NCBI RefSeq assembly: GCF_014191775.1
Contig: NZ_JACHXA010000001.1
Span: forward strand, 186,001-250,000
Direction: 5' to 3'
DNA length: 64,000 nucleotides
Source: Limibacillus halophilus
Lineage (GTDB): Bacteria; Pseudomonadota; Alphaproteobacteria; Kiloniellales; CECT-8803
Below the pieces are notes generated by a model, which searched no databases, was not told where the DNA came from, and saw only the letters and a program-made list of their open reading frames with translations. A program made the translations under genes and the position numbers. Position 1 is the stretch's first letter. Each line of letters starts with the position of its first letter. Shown here one piece after another: positions 9,919-18,778 of the stretch.

Positions 9919-10064
9919 GATCTGAAAGCGACCTCTCCCGAAATACTTCACCCTGATCGCGCTCTCTTACCCAAAAGCCGTGGGTCTTATCCCTAGAGCC
10001 TATACGATCGTCACTGCCTAGATATATAACTAATCCGCTCAACAGTAGCCCCTCGCGCTCCTGT

Positions 10065-10937
10065 TCACGCAGCCTTGATGAGATCAAGCGTCGCCCGCAA
10101 AAGAGGATGACCCGGCTTGCCAAGGCAATCTACAGCCGAGAAATGGTTGCAACCCGGCAAATCAATCGTCTTAAGGTTTGCTCCTTGCGGTATCCAGGCC
10201 GCCAGAAAATCCTCCTGCTGATCAAGGAATTCCTGACTTTCATCCGCACCGACCGCGCATATGAGCGGTTGCTGGCTCAATGGCCGTAGTGCCAAAGGGC
10301 TGTAACTTTGGATTGCCTGCTCGGTCAAGCGCAAGACCGGTTGCTGATAGCTGTGTATCAGCGGTGACAAGTCATAGACGCCGGAAACAGAAACACCACC
10401 CGCGATGGGATTCTGCTCAACTCCATAGGCTGACCAGTCGGTCCCAAAACACATTGCGGCAAGATGCCCGCCTGCCGAATGCCCGGCAACGTAGATCTGG
10501 CGTTCGTCAATTCCGTAGCGTTGTGCGTTGTCATGCAACCAGGCGATGGCCCGGCGCACCTGATCCGTGATCTGCGGGATCGTGGCTTTGGGCGCGAGAT
10601 CATAGTTGATTGAGGCAAAAGCCACGCCTGCCTCCAGATACGGTGGGGCTAGGTAGTTGAAGTCAGACTTGTCGAGTGACTGCCACCAACCGCCATGTAT
10701 GAACGCGAGAAGCGGTGCGCGCTCTGCGGCGCCGTGAGAAATGGGAAACAGGTCCAACCGCTCGCCCTGGGACGACCCATAGGCCAAATTCTGGCGACAT
10801 GCGTACGTCTTCACTGCGGCCTGGCTGTCTTCCGACCAGCGTCGGAAGTATTCCGGATGGTCGGGAACCAACAGCCGGTTGTTTAGCTGGGCATCCAGTT
10901 GCTCGCGTGTATAGCTACGGTGAACGATGGCGCTCAT
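10065..10937 (-). CDS. Alpha/beta hydrolase, arylformamidase (KynB)-like
   Basis: 290 residues with an alpha/beta-hydrolase fold. HGGWW (81-85) forms the oxyanion hole of the esterase/lipase (HSL-like) group. GHSAGG (152-157) carries nucleophile Ser154. The C-terminal GADES and CNHFS segments probably supply Asp and His of the triad. The HGGWW form is common in N-formylkynurenine formamidases and related carboxylesterases. No kynurenine-pathway gene is nearby, so esterase is an equal alternative. AGGAGAA stands 3-9 bases before the ATG. The gene is divergent from ribA. Confidence 0.75.
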   Translation of the reverse strand: MSAIVHRSYTREQLDAQLNNRLLVPDHPEYFRRWSEDSQAAVKTYACRQNLAYGSSQGERLDLFPISHGAAERAPLLAFIHGGWWQSLDKSDFNYLAPPYLEAGVAFASINYDLAPKATIPQITDQVRRAIAWLHDNAQRYGIDERQIYVAGHSAGGHLAAMCFGTDWSAYGVEQNPIAGGVSVSGVYDLSPLIHSYQQPVLRLTEQAIQSYSPLALRPLSQQPLICAVGADESQEFLDQQEDFLAAWIPQGANLKTIDLPGCNHFSAVDCLGKPGHPLLRATLDLIKAA

Positions 10938-11120
10938 GAATTCTCCTCTACTTTCAACGCTGCAAGATTAGCCGCAGACCTGCAGACTGGAAAGAGACCG
11001 CAGCCCGTGCTTTATTGCCGCTGGCAGGGCATGCGTCGGGACCTTGAAGATGAAAACGACGACACCCCAACCTACATAAGAACGGTCGCTCAAGAAGAAA
11101 GGCCCGGCCTGGGAACTGGA

Positions 11121-12254
11121 ATGCACGAGAAACTCGCCTCTGTTGAAATGAAAGCGGAACCCGCTCTGCGCCACGTTGACCGTGTACTCGGTGAGTTGCG
11201 GCGCGGTACGCCCGTGCTCCTGCGGGCGCCGGACGGACGTGTCGCGTTGGTGCTCAGTGCCGAGACGGTGGATGATCCCTGCTTGGCAATTCTGCGCAAG
11301 AAGGCCAAAGCAGAACCCCTTCTGATCATCACCGCCAGGCGGGCCTTGGCGCTTGGTTTGGAAGAAGGCAAGAGCGCCCGCAAGGGTGCCGATCCCGTGG
11401 CGCTCCGGCTGCTTGACCGCTCCGCGACGCGGGTGCTTGAACTGACCGACCCAAGCCTGCCACGTGCGCGCAGTGTGGAGCGCCCGCTTGTCGCCGATGC
11501 GCCGGCCGATCTGGCCCCGGCGTCCGTCGACTTGATGAAGCTGGCGCGGTTGCTGCCAGCGGCATTGTTGGCGATGGTCGATGGAGAAAGCGCCGAGCTC
11601 CTTGAAAATGATGATTTGCTGCTTCTGGAAACCGAGGAGGTGACGGCCTACAGGCTTGCGGCATCGCGTACCTTGTCGCGGGTCGGCGAAGCGAAGGTGC
11701 CTTTGGAGGGCGCGGAAAACGCGCGCGTCATCGCTTACCGCCCTCCCGATGGTGGCGTTGAGCACCTAGCCATTGTGATTGGCGAGCCAAAGGCCGACAG
11801 CCCGCTCCTTGCCCGCTTACATTCAGAGTGCTTCACCGGCGACCTGCTAGGGTCTTTGCGGTGCGATTGCGGCGATCAGCTTCGGGGCGCCATCCAAGCG
11901 ATCGGCGCGCTCGGCGCCGGTGTCCTGCTGTATCTGGCGCAAGAAGGCCGTGGCATTGGCTTGGTCAACAAACTGCGTGCTTACAGCCTGCAGGACCGCG
12001 GCGCCGACACTCTTGAAGCCAACGAACAGCTCGGGTTTGACGCCGACGAGCGCGTTTATTTGCCGGCGGCGGCGATGTTACGCGATCTCGGTTTTCATCA
12101 GGTCAACCTGCTGACAAACAATCCGGAAAAAGTCGAAGCCTTGGAGCGTTGCGGGATCGAAGTCATCTCCCGTGTGCCGCATGCCTTTCCCTCGAACCGC
12201 CACAACGAAGCCTATCTTGATACCAAGGTCCGCAAGTTCGGACACCTCTTCTAA
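11121..12254 (+). CDS. ribA: GTP cyclohydrolase II
   Basis: About 377 residues from the ATG at 11121. The C-terminal half (about 175-377) is a GTP cyclohydrolase II domain, which opens the imidazole ring of GTP in the first committed riboflavin step. The zinc ligands are visible in SECFTGDLLGSLRCDCG, followed by the catalytic QEGRGIGL segment and the NPEKVEAL region. The N-terminal half is a weakly conserved domain typical of alphaproteobacterial RibA proteins, loosely like a degenerate DHBP synthase. An upstream in-frame start at 10899 would overlap the divergent hydrolase gene, so I reject it. No FMN riboswitch is apparent upstream. Confidence 0.85.
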   Translation: MHEKLASVEMKAEPALRHVDRVLGELRRGTPVLLRAPDGRVALVLSAETVDDPCLAILRKKAKAEPLLIITARRALALGLEEGKSARKGADPVALRLLDRSATRVLELTDPSLPRARSVERPLVADAPADLAPASVDLMKLARLLPAALLAMVDGESAELLENDDLLLLETEEVTAYRLAASRTLSRVGEAKVPLEGAENARVIAYRPPDGGVEHLAIVIGEPKADSPLLARLHSECFTGDLLGSLRCDCGDQLRGAIQAIGALGAGVLLYLAQEGRGIGLVNKLRAYSLQDRGADTLEANEQLGFDADERVYLPAAAMLRDLGFHQVNLLTNNPEKVEALERCGIEVISRVPHAFPSNRHNEAYLDTKVRKFGHLF

Positions 12255-12283
12255 GTCGGACCGAGTGAATTCGACTTGTCGGT

Positions 12284-12634
12284 TCAAAGGATACCGAGGA
12301 CTTGCTCCGGCGGACGGCCAAGGGCGGCTTTTCGGCCATCTACTACGAGAATCGGACGCTCGATGAGAATTGGGTTCTCGACCATTGCTTGTATCAAGGC
12401 GTCTCGACCGAGTTCCGGATTATCCAACCCCAACTCGCCATACACAGCCTCTTTGCGGCGCATGAGATCGCGCGGCGCCATGCTCAACTTATCCAGAATG
12501 TCCGACAGAGTGGCTGCATCCGGCGGCATCTTCAAATACTCGATGACCTGGGGCTCAACGCCCCTATCCTGCAAAATCGCCAGCGTCTGGCGGGATTTAC
12601 TACAACGCGGGTTGTGATACAGAATGACGGCCAT
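12284..12634 (-). CDS. arsC: Arsenate reductase (ArsC/Spx-like, glutaredoxin-type)
   Basis: 116 residues from the ATG at 12634. The N-terminal HNPRCSKSR holds the single redox Cys11 of the glutaredoxin-coupled ArsC family, and ERPILV lies near the C-terminus as in that family. It would reduce arsenate to arsenite with glutathione and glutaredoxin. Family members that do not act on arsenate (YffB, Spx-like) share the fold, and no ars operon partner is present. The gene is convergent with ribA with a 29-base gap. Confidence 0.8.
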   Translation of the reverse strand: MAVILYHNPRCSKSRQTLAILQDRGVEPQVIEYLKMPPDAATLSDILDKLSMAPRDLMRRKEAVYGELGLDNPELGRDALIQAMVENPILIERPILVVDGRKAALGRPPEQVLGIL

Positions 12635-12734
12635 CGACTTACCTTTCCTTCGCGACTCACTGCATAATACCTTGCAGACTCGGCTATAGCCCGACGAGGC
12701 CGGAAGGGCAAGCAACTGACCGGAAAGGAATGCC

Positions 12735-13265
12735 ATGACCGGCAAACGCTTCCTGGTGGAACAGGACGGACCGCAGTTCTGGTTGCGGTTGGGCGGTCGC
12801 CGTTGGCGCTGCGCCGTCGGCAGAGGCGGTCTAAAGCACGACAAACTGGAAGGTGACGGCGCCACACCCATCGGGCTTTGGCCCCTTCGAGAACTGCTCT
12901 ATCGACCGGATCGTCTGAATTTGCCGGCCTGCGGTCTTCCCGCCAGAGCCTTGCGGCCGAATGACGGATGGTGCGACGATCCAACCGATTCAGCCTATAA
13001 CAAGCCGGTGCTTCTGCCCTACGCCGCCGGGCATGAAACGCTTTGGCGTGACGACGGCGTTTATGACCTCATCATCCCCATGGGCTACAATGACGCACCT
13101 CCGGTTGCCGGGAAAGGAAGCGCCATCTTCTTTCATGTCGCGCGCGAAAACTATGCCCCCACCGAGGGCTGTGTCGCGTTGAGTAAGACCGATCTGCTGG
13201 CGCTCCTGCCACTGATCGGGCAGGGCGACGTTATCGAGGTGCTGGCACCCGGGCCCGCAGCTTAA
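12735..13265 (+). CDS. L,D-transpeptidase (YkuD domain) protein
   Basis: 176 residues. The YkuD catalytic signature is present as FFHVARENYAPTEGCVAL, with His134 and nucleophile Cys146. Such enzymes form 3-3 peptidoglycan crosslinks or attach lipoproteins, acting in the periplasm. No clear signal peptide is seen at the N-terminus (MTGKRFLVEQDG), which is odd for a periplasmic enzyme and matches the short, cytosol-looking YkuD subgroup common in alphaproteobacteria. A GGAAAGGA sequence lies before the ATG. The gene overlaps the convergent yggS-type gene by 4 bases. Confidence 0.8.
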   Translation: MTGKRFLVEQDGPQFWLRLGGRRWRCAVGRGGLKHDKLEGDGATPIGLWPLRELLYRPDRLNLPACGLPARALRPNDGWCDDPTDSAYNKPVLLPYAAGHETLWRDDGVYDLIIPMGYNDAPPVAGKGSAIFFHVARENYAPTEGCVALSKTDLLALLPLIGQGDVIEVLAPGPAA

Positions 13266-13960
13266 CCCTGTTGGCTGTAGTCGCGTGCCCCAAAGAGTGC
13301 GGTGCCGACGCGAACGAAGGTCGCTCCGAACGTGACGGCCACGTCGAAGTCCCCGCTCATTCCCATAGAGAGCTCCGACAAACCGTGACGGCGCGCCAAC
13401 TCCCGTAGAAAGGCGAAGTGAATCGCCGGATCTTCCTCGACCGGCGGTATGCACATCAATCCCTCGAGCGGCAGGTCGAGGTCGCGGGCAAGCGTCACCA
13501 GCGCCTCGAGATCCGCCGGCAACACGCCTCCCTTTTGCGCCTCCTCACCGGTATTGACCTGGATGAAGCAGCGGGGTCGTCGACCCTGCTTATCCATCTC
13601 CTTAGCAAGGCTGCGCGCCAGCTTGGGGCGATCCACAGTCTGGATGACATCGAACAGCGCGACCGCGTCACCCGCCTTGTTGGTCTGCAGCGGCCCGATG
13701 AGATGCAGTTCGAGGTCGGCGTAAGAAACCTTCAGATCGGGAAACTTTCCCTGAGCCTCCTGGACCCGATTCTCTCCAAACACGCGATGACCACAGCCCA
13801 AAAGTTCGACCACTGCAGCGGCGTCATGGGTCTTGCTGACCGCCACGAGCGTTACCGCATCCGGCGACCGCCCGGCCTCCCGCGCCGCGACACCAATAGC
13901 GTCTCGAACCATCTGCAAACGCTCGGATGCCGTTTTGGCAACACTGTCTTCTCTGCTCAT
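13262..13960 (-). CDS. yggS: YggS-family PLP homeostasis protein
   Basis: 232 residues of the alanine-racemase-like single-domain family (YggS/PROSC/PLPBP). VAVSKTH carries the PLP-binding Lys43. The phosphate-binding end is visible as SMGMSGDFDVAV. These proteins control intracellular pyridoxal phosphate and have no known catalytic activity. It is the last gene of the sulfotransferase operon and its start overlaps the preceding gene by 4 bases, so it is co-transcribed, though a functional link is not obvious. Confidence 0.88.
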   Translation of the reverse strand: MSREDSVAKTASERLQMVRDAIGVAAREAGRSPDAVTLVAVSKTHDAAAVVELLGCGHRVFGENRVQEAQGKFPDLKVSYADLELHLIGPLQTNKAGDAVALFDVIQTVDRPKLARSLAKEMDKQGRRPRCFIQVNTGEEAQKGGVLPADLEALVTLARDLDLPLEGLMCIPPVEEDPAIHFAFLRELARRHGLSELSMGMSGDFDVAVTFGATFVRVGTALFGARDYSQQG

Positions 13961-14823
13961 GCCGTCACCTGTTTGGTCAACTTTCCTGCGTCGTCGAGAT
14001 ACCCCAATCGCCGCATCATTGGTCCCTGTACTTTTATCACCCGGTCACGTTGGGCCGCGCTCAAGAGATCGGCTCCAGCGCCAACCTTGCCGGATCGGAA
14101 AAAGCGATCCGCATGGGGCGGCCGTTCGCTGAAGTCCGATTCCCGTTCCTGGCGCGACAGCTCCTTGAAAGAAGAAAAATCGATCGCGCGCTGCAAACGC
14201 TCTGGATCGCCTGCAATGCCGAGTGTCTTGGCCAGATGCCCGAAAACCTGCAAAGGCCTTGTCGCCAGATCTTCATAACGCAAGACAATGCAGGGAATCT
14301 GCTTGTTCGACATCCAGCTTTCCACGTGGTCACACCAGCGCCCCATGACGTAGCCGATGGAAGCTCCCGCTGTCGGGCTGCAGTTTTCACGGCTTTCAAG
14401 CGCCAGGATCGCCTGGTCCAAGCTCAGATTGAAATGTGCCGCATAGGAAGGGATGACATCCAGCGGATTGCGAGCGACGTAAACCACGCCAGCGGAAAGC
14501 GTCGGTGCAAAAAGCGGATGGCCGCCGACCTTTCCATAAATGCTATGGGTCTTGACGAAATGATCGTGCGGACGTTCGGCGGCGATCATCTCCTGAACCT
14601 TCGGTCGCAACGCAACGACCTCGGCATCGTTGAGGTCCAAGGCCTCAAGGGCCTGCCCCGAGGCCGCTGCATAAAAGCGCGGCCGCGTATCTGAAAGGGT
14701 GAAGGCTTTTAGATCGTTGATCGGCAAGGGCTCCTTTCGATCAAGCACCAGATTGGCCAGAAAAGCCCGGAGCCAAGTGTTCCCCGACTTCGGATAAGAG
14801 GCCAGCCATATGATGCGTCCCAT
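13957..14823 (-). CDS. Sulfotransferase, cluster copy 1
   Basis: 288 residues of the PAPS-dependent sulfotransferase family. The 5'-phosphosulfate-binding loop is ASYPKSGNTWLR (residues 8-19). FVKTHS carries the probable catalytic His. VARNPLDV is the 3'-phosphate-binding strand, and FFRSGKVGAG lies near the C-terminus as in cytosolic-type sulfotransferases. GGAGG lies 6 bases before the ATG. It is the most downstream of four related genes on this strand, separated by 3 bases from the next copy. The acceptor (glycan, lipid, peptide or small alcohol) is unknown. Confidence 0.85.
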   Translation of the reverse strand: MGRIIWLASYPKSGNTWLRAFLANLVLDRKEPLPINDLKAFTLSDTRPRFYAAASGQALEALDLNDAEVVALRPKVQEMIAAERPHDHFVKTHSIYGKVGGHPLFAPTLSAGVVYVARNPLDVIPSYAAHFNLSLDQAILALESRENCSPTAGASIGYVMGRWCDHVESWMSNKQIPCIVLRYEDLATRPLQVFGHLAKTLGIAGDPERLQRAIDFSSFKELSRQERESDFSERPPHADRFFRSGKVGAGADLLSAAQRDRVIKVQGPMMRRLGYLDDAGKLTKQVTA

Positions 14824-14826
14824 GCT

Positions 14827-15660
14827 TCAGTCCTCCAGATAACCAAAGCGGCGCATGACATCTCCATGGTCGGCCGTAATTCGTTGCTGAATAAGCGGCG
14901 ATAGCTCTGCGCGACCCGCGCCGACCTTGCCGGAGCGAAAGAAGGATTTCGAGTTGCGCGAGCGCTCGACAAAGGTGTGCTCGTCTTCCTGTCGGCGGGC
15001 TTCCTTGAAGCTGGAGAACTCTATGGCCTTCTTCAGCCGCCCGTCCTCCGGCTCCAGGCCGATGTGCCGCAACAGTTTGACAAAAGCCGTCCGCGGGTCG
15101 GCCTGCAGGTCTTCATAGCGCAGAACCAGCACACCGAGCTTGCGGTCATCGGCCCACGAGAGCACGTGGTCGCTCCAGCTTCCGATGTACTGGGCGACAT
15201 TGGTTTGATTGGCGAGAATCTGGTTGGTCTTTTGACCGATGGCAATTGAAGCGGCTTCCGGCGTAATTCCGTAGTGATCCGCATAGGAAGGAACCATGTC
15301 CAAAGGGTTGCGCACAATATAGAGCGCGCCGCGGGTTACTTCGGGCGAAATCAGCCTCTCGCCGTCACGTCGGATGTTGGCGTTATGGGTTTTAACAAAC
15401 AGAACATCGGAGGGATTGCGCGCCAGAGCGCGTTGCAACGCCGGTCGCAAACGATTCACAGCGGCTTCGGTCAGGGTCGTGTGCGGTCTTCCTGCGATCT
15501 TGCCATAAGCCTCGCCGATCACGTCGCCGTATCCCATCTTTCCCAGCTGATTGATCGGAAAGGGTTGCTCTGTCCGGGCCAGATAGTTGGCAAGGAAAAG
15601 CCGCACCCAGGTGTTTCCGGACTTAGGATAAGAGGCCAGCCAGAACAGATTCTTACCCAC
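14827..15660 (-). CDS. Sulfotransferase, cluster copy 2
   Basis: 277 residues, clearly paralogous to its neighbours. LASYPKSGNTWVRLFL (about 8-23) is the PAPS loop, FVKTHN replaces the FVKTHS of the other copies, IVRNPLDM is the 3'-phosphate site and FFRSGKVGAG the C-terminal nucleotide contact. The start overlaps the end of copy 3 by 8 bases, showing tight co-transcription. The His is retained, so activity is expected. Its divergence from copy 1 suggests a different acceptor rather than redundancy; that is inference. Confidence 0.85.
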   Translation of the reverse strand: MGKNLFWLASYPKSGNTWVRLFLANYLARTEQPFPINQLGKMGYGDVIGEAYGKIAGRPHTTLTEAAVNRLRPALQRALARNPSDVLFVKTHNANIRRDGERLISPEVTRGALYIVRNPLDMVPSYADHYGITPEAASIAIGQKTNQILANQTNVAQYIGSWSDHVLSWADDRKLGVLVLRYEDLQADPRTAFVKLLRHIGLEPEDGRLKKAIEFSSFKEARRQEDEHTFVERSRNSKSFFRSGKVGAGRAELSPLIQQRITADHGDVMRRFGYLED

Positions 15661-16552
15661 GTTGCACTCCCGACGCTTCGGGGTCGCTTCTCACGCCCGC
15701 TTTCAGGGCCCGCTCAAAATCTGGTTTGTAACCAAAGTGGGTGATCATCGCTTCATGTTTATCCCACAGGCGGGCTATCAGGTCCGGCCCCAGCTTGCGC
15801 GCGCCTTCGCCACATTTGCCTGCTCGAAAGAAACGGCCGCCGTCACGCGCGGCCTCGGAGAACCCTGTCTCAGCCTCCTGTCGGGAGAGCCGCTCAAAAC
15901 TGGAGAATCCTACAGCAGCCGCGATACGGCTCGCATCTGGTTCGAGACCGATATGAACCAAGGCCTTGTCCAGTGCGGCTGTCGTGTCGGCCTGCATATC
16001 CTCATATCGCAAAGTCAGCACCTTTAGCGCCTTGCTGTTGATCCAGCTTGCATTGTTCGCGCTCCAGCTTCCCACCACGCTGAGCAGGTTTCGCTTGGGA
16101 TTGCCGCGCAGCACAAGCGTATCGCGGCAGAGTGACTCGACGGCCTTGTCCAATGAACAGCCGTAATGATTGGCGAAGGACACCGCGACATCCATCGGAT
16201 TGCGCACGACATGCAAGGTGTTTCTGGTAACCGCAGAATCAATGGTGGGCGTGCCCTCGACGTCGGCCACCATGCTATGGGTCTTGACGAAGACGACGTC
16301 GGCCGGATTTTGCGCGTAAAAGCGCTGAACCGATGGCCTCAAAGCCATGATCTCGGCATCGCTTAGAGTGCCGGCAGGCCGTCCCGCGACCTTGGTGAAA
16401 GCGCGCACGCCAGTATCGGAAAAGCTGTAGCGGCCGATTTCGTCCAGCCCTACCGGCTTGTCACGGTTCAGCAGGTAGTTAACCAAAAGAAATCGCAGCC
16501 AGGTGTTTCCCGATTTTAGGAAGGACGCGAGCCAGACGAGATTCCTGCGCAC
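15653..16552 (-). CDS. Sulfotransferase, cluster copy 3
   Basis: About 299 residues from the GTG at 16552, chosen because AGGAGGGACC stands directly before it and because the upstream JmjC gene ends 14 bases earlier. A longer reading from 16693 would overlap that gene. WLASFLKSGNTWLR is the PAPS loop (the Pro of the other copies is replaced by Leu), FVKTHS the catalytic His segment, VVRNPMDV the 3'-phosphate site, and FFRAGKCGEG the C-terminal motif. The C-terminal tail is about 15 residues longer than in the other copies. Confidence 0.82.
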   Translation of the reverse strand: MRRNLVWLASFLKSGNTWLRFLLVNYLLNRDKPVGLDEIGRYSFSDTGVRAFTKVAGRPAGTLSDAEIMALRPSVQRFYAQNPADVVFVKTHSMVADVEGTPTIDSAVTRNTLHVVRNPMDVAVSFANHYGCSLDKAVESLCRDTLVLRGNPKRNLLSVVGSWSANNASWINSKALKVLTLRYEDMQADTTAALDKALVHIGLEPDASRIAAAVGFSSFERLSRQEAETGFSEAARDGGRFFRAGKCGEGARKLGPDLIARLWDKHEAMITHFGYKPDFERALKAGVRSDPEASGVQRG

Positions 16553-16566
16553 CGGTCCCTCCTCGC

Positions 16567-17763
16567 CTAGAGTGCTTCCAGGACGCCAGCGGCCAACAAT
16601 CCTTGCAATACGCCGTGCATTCTCGGCTTCTCGATATCCTGGAACGCTCCTTCGATCTCGTGGCGTGCGGCGAAGTCCCGATCCAGGAGCCATTCGGCAA
16701 CGCGGCTCTGCGTCTCATCCAAATCAAGCTTCTGGTCACCCCGCTTGACCTGAAAGCCGCTACCGCGCCGCACCAGCTTCACGCCTAGATTGCGAACCCG
16801 GAACAGGTCCATGGACTCGCGGAGCGGCAGATTGTAGGAAGCATAAATCTCGAACGTCTTCTGCCGCACGTAGTCCGCCATCGCCTGCGCCTGGTTCGGA
16901 CGCTTCATGATCTCCGTGAGCTTTGCCGCCGCCTCTTGAAGCAGTGTCTCGTAGCTCTTCTTGTCCTCAAAGTGCGGCAGATACTGCCGGAACAGCACTT
17001 CCTGCGGCAACTCGCGCATCAGCAGGTTCATGTAATCCTGCAGGACAAAGTGACAGGCGCCGAACGATACGTGCAGGCAATCCTCGCTAGAGGCTGTCGC
17101 GGCATGGACGAAACCATGCGGAATGTAGAGCAAGTCGCCCGGTTTGGCCGTCACTTCCAACAGGACCTTGCCCATCCGTTCCTTCACCTGGTCGGGCGTC
17201 AGGCTTTCGCTATCAAATCCCGGTATTGCAGCAACCGAGGGTATCCTGTTCTCGTAGACGCGCCAGGTTTTCTCGCCGGAAATCTGGAGCGCAAAGACAT
17301 TCTGCGTATCGAAGTGCTCGTTGTAACCCTGAATGCCTTTGTGGGAGGCGAAAATCGAGGTGTTCACCGGCGCCGAAACGTTGGCCCCAACTGCCAAAGA
17401 GGTCGCCCTGACTCCTGGAGAGAGCGTGTCCGCAAAAGCCAGCGCCAGGGTGGCACCCTGCTTCAAAGCCTGCTGCACGCTGCGCGGGTCAGGTCGCTGG
17501 CAGGGTCGGCCTTCCCGGTCTACCGAGGCATAGCAAAACTTCTGCGGCGGTATCAGCTTGCCGTTCAGTGCAAGGTCCATCGAGGCCTCGCTCCAAAGGT
17601 TGGCAACCTGAAGCATCTCGTTGAGCTGTCCCCAGGAGAATACGGCTTCGGCCTTTGCCGCATCACCCTTAATGAAGAGCGGCTTGCGTGTGTAGGTTTT
17701 GGCGAGGAACTCCTCGGGGGTCTCCGACGCAAGAAGTGCGCGAAAGCTCAATCCGGTCGTCAT
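16567..17763 (-). CDS. JmjC/cupin-fold 2-oxoglutarate oxygenase (RoxA/Cupin_4-like)
   Basis: 398 residues. NEHFDTQNVFALQISGEKTW gives the iron-binding H150-x-D152, and YIPHGFVHAA supplies the distal His (216 or 220). This is the layout of JmjC-type Fe(II)/2-oxoglutarate hydroxylases such as bacterial RoxA/YcfD, which hydroxylate ribosomal protein L16. The C-terminal about 130 residues form the dimerisation and winged-helix part seen in that group. AGAGGAA precedes the ATG. Lying between sulfotransferases, it may hydroxylate the same acceptor they sulfate; that is inference, since RoxA relatives normally act on ribosomal proteins. Confidence 0.8.
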   Translation of the reverse strand: MTTGLSFRALLASETPEEFLAKTYTRKPLFIKGDAAKAEAVFSWGQLNEMLQVANLWSEASMDLALNGKLIPPQKFCYASVDREGRPCQRPDPRSVQQALKQGATLALAFADTLSPGVRATSLAVGANVSAPVNTSIFASHKGIQGYNEHFDTQNVFALQISGEKTWRVYENRIPSVAAIPGFDSESLTPDQVKERMGKVLLEVTAKPGDLLYIPHGFVHAATASSEDCLHVSFGACHFVLQDYMNLLMRELPQEVLFRQYLPHFEDKKSYETLLQEAAAKLTEIMKRPNQAQAMADYVRQKTFEIYASYNLPLRESMDLFRVRNLGVKLVRRGSGFQVKRGDQKLDLDETQSRVAEWLLDRDFAARHEIEGAFQDIEKPRMHGVLQGLLAAGVLEAL

Positions 17764-17804
17764 TTCATTCCTCTTCTGCTTTACCGCCTTTTGGGCCGGT
17801 CCTA

Positions 17805-18671
17805 CTAACGCAGGCCAAGGTCATGAAAGCTCTTAGCATAGCCCAACCGCTCTATGACAGCCTTGTGGTCCCGATATAGACGCGCGAGGGACTCTTGCGT
17901 CAAGCGCGTCCCGCCTTCGCCGCTGCTGCCGCGTCGGAAAAACGCTGCGCTCTTGGGCGAGGCCTCTTGAAATCCACTTTCCTTTTCCTGCCGAGATAAC
18001 TCATCAAAACTGCTGAAGGCCACGGCCTTGCGCACACGCCCGGAATCCACAGGCATGCCCATATGCTGCAGCGCGCGCGTGAGCTCGCGTTCCGCGTCCT
18101 CCAACAAGTCCTCGTACCGCACCATCAATGTTTTCAAGGGTTTGGAGTCGATCCAACTCAGCACGTGCTGGCTCCAGGTGCCCGCCGGTTGAAACACGGT
18201 TGCCTTGTTGTCGCCCATGAACATGTTGGAGGGATCGCCCATGGCCGCGACGGATTCCTCGGTATCCTGACCCAGATGGTGAATCCGCGACACGGCGACG
18301 TCGAGAGGATTGCGGACGATGTAGAGGGAACAGCGCGTAAGCGCCGGTTGCACCGTCGCCGTTCCATAGATCGTTCCCGCCAACGAATGGGTTTTCACCA
18401 GCACGATATCATCGCGGGCTTCAGCATAAAGTCGCTGCACCGCGGGGCGGAGGTCATGGATCTCCCGCAAGCTGAGGTCAGTCAAGGGACGCCCGGCAAC
18501 CCGCTGAAACGCGCGCGCGGCCATATCGCCATAGGTATAACGGCCGATCTCGCTGATCGGCAACGGCTCTTCCCTATCCAGCAGATAGTTCACCAGCAGG
18601 AAGCGCATCCAGGTATTCCCGGATTTTATGTAGGAGGCCAGCCAAACGAGGTTCTTCTTCATGGCAGGCAT
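17805..18671 (-). CDS. Sulfotransferase, cluster copy 4 (first gene of operon)
   Basis: 288 residues. LASYIKSGNTWMRFLL is the PAPS loop, LVKTHS the catalytic His segment, IVRNPLDVAVSR the 3'-phosphate site, and FFRRGSSGEGG the C-terminal nucleotide contact. It resembles copy 3 most, sharing the NYLLDRxxP and EIGRY segments. Two starts are close together (18671 and 18662) and neither has a strong ribosome-binding site. It is the first gene of the operon, and a terminator for the upstream porin gene lies about 50 bases before it, so the promoter should lie in that short gap. Confidence 0.85.
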   Translation of the reverse strand: MPAMKKNLVWLASYIKSGNTWMRFLLVNYLLDREEPLPISEIGRYTYGDMAARAFQRVAGRPLTDLSLREIHDLRPAVQRLYAEARDDIVLVKTHSLAGTIYGTATVQPALTRCSLYIVRNPLDVAVSRIHHLGQDTEESVAAMGDPSNMFMGDNKATVFQPAGTWSQHVLSWIDSKPLKTLMVRYEDLLEDAERELTRALQHMGMPVDSGRVRKAVAFSSFDELSRQEKESGFQEASPKSAAFFRRGSSGEGGTRLTQESLARLYRDHKAVIERLGYAKSFHDLGLR

Positions 18672-18720
18672 GAATAGCCTGTTTGCCGAGCCGATTGAAG
18701 GGGTAGCCGACCTCGCGACA

Positions 18721-18746
18721 AAAAGGGGGCGGTAAACCGCCCCCTT
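18721..18746 (-). terminator. Rho-independent terminator of porin 1
   Basis: An 8-9 bp GC stem (GGGGGCGG with CCGCCCCC) with a TAAA-type loop and four A residues on the left, giving a T run on the minus strand. It lies 33 bases after the porin 1 stop and is almost identical to the terminators of the other two porins. Confidence 0.85.
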
Positions 18747-18778
18747 CTCATATTGGCAAACGCCGTGATGCCTTGAGC

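Noticed and set aside
10938-11120. FMN riboswitch before ribA
   Set aside because: The conserved RFN-element sequence blocks are not visible and the region is short.
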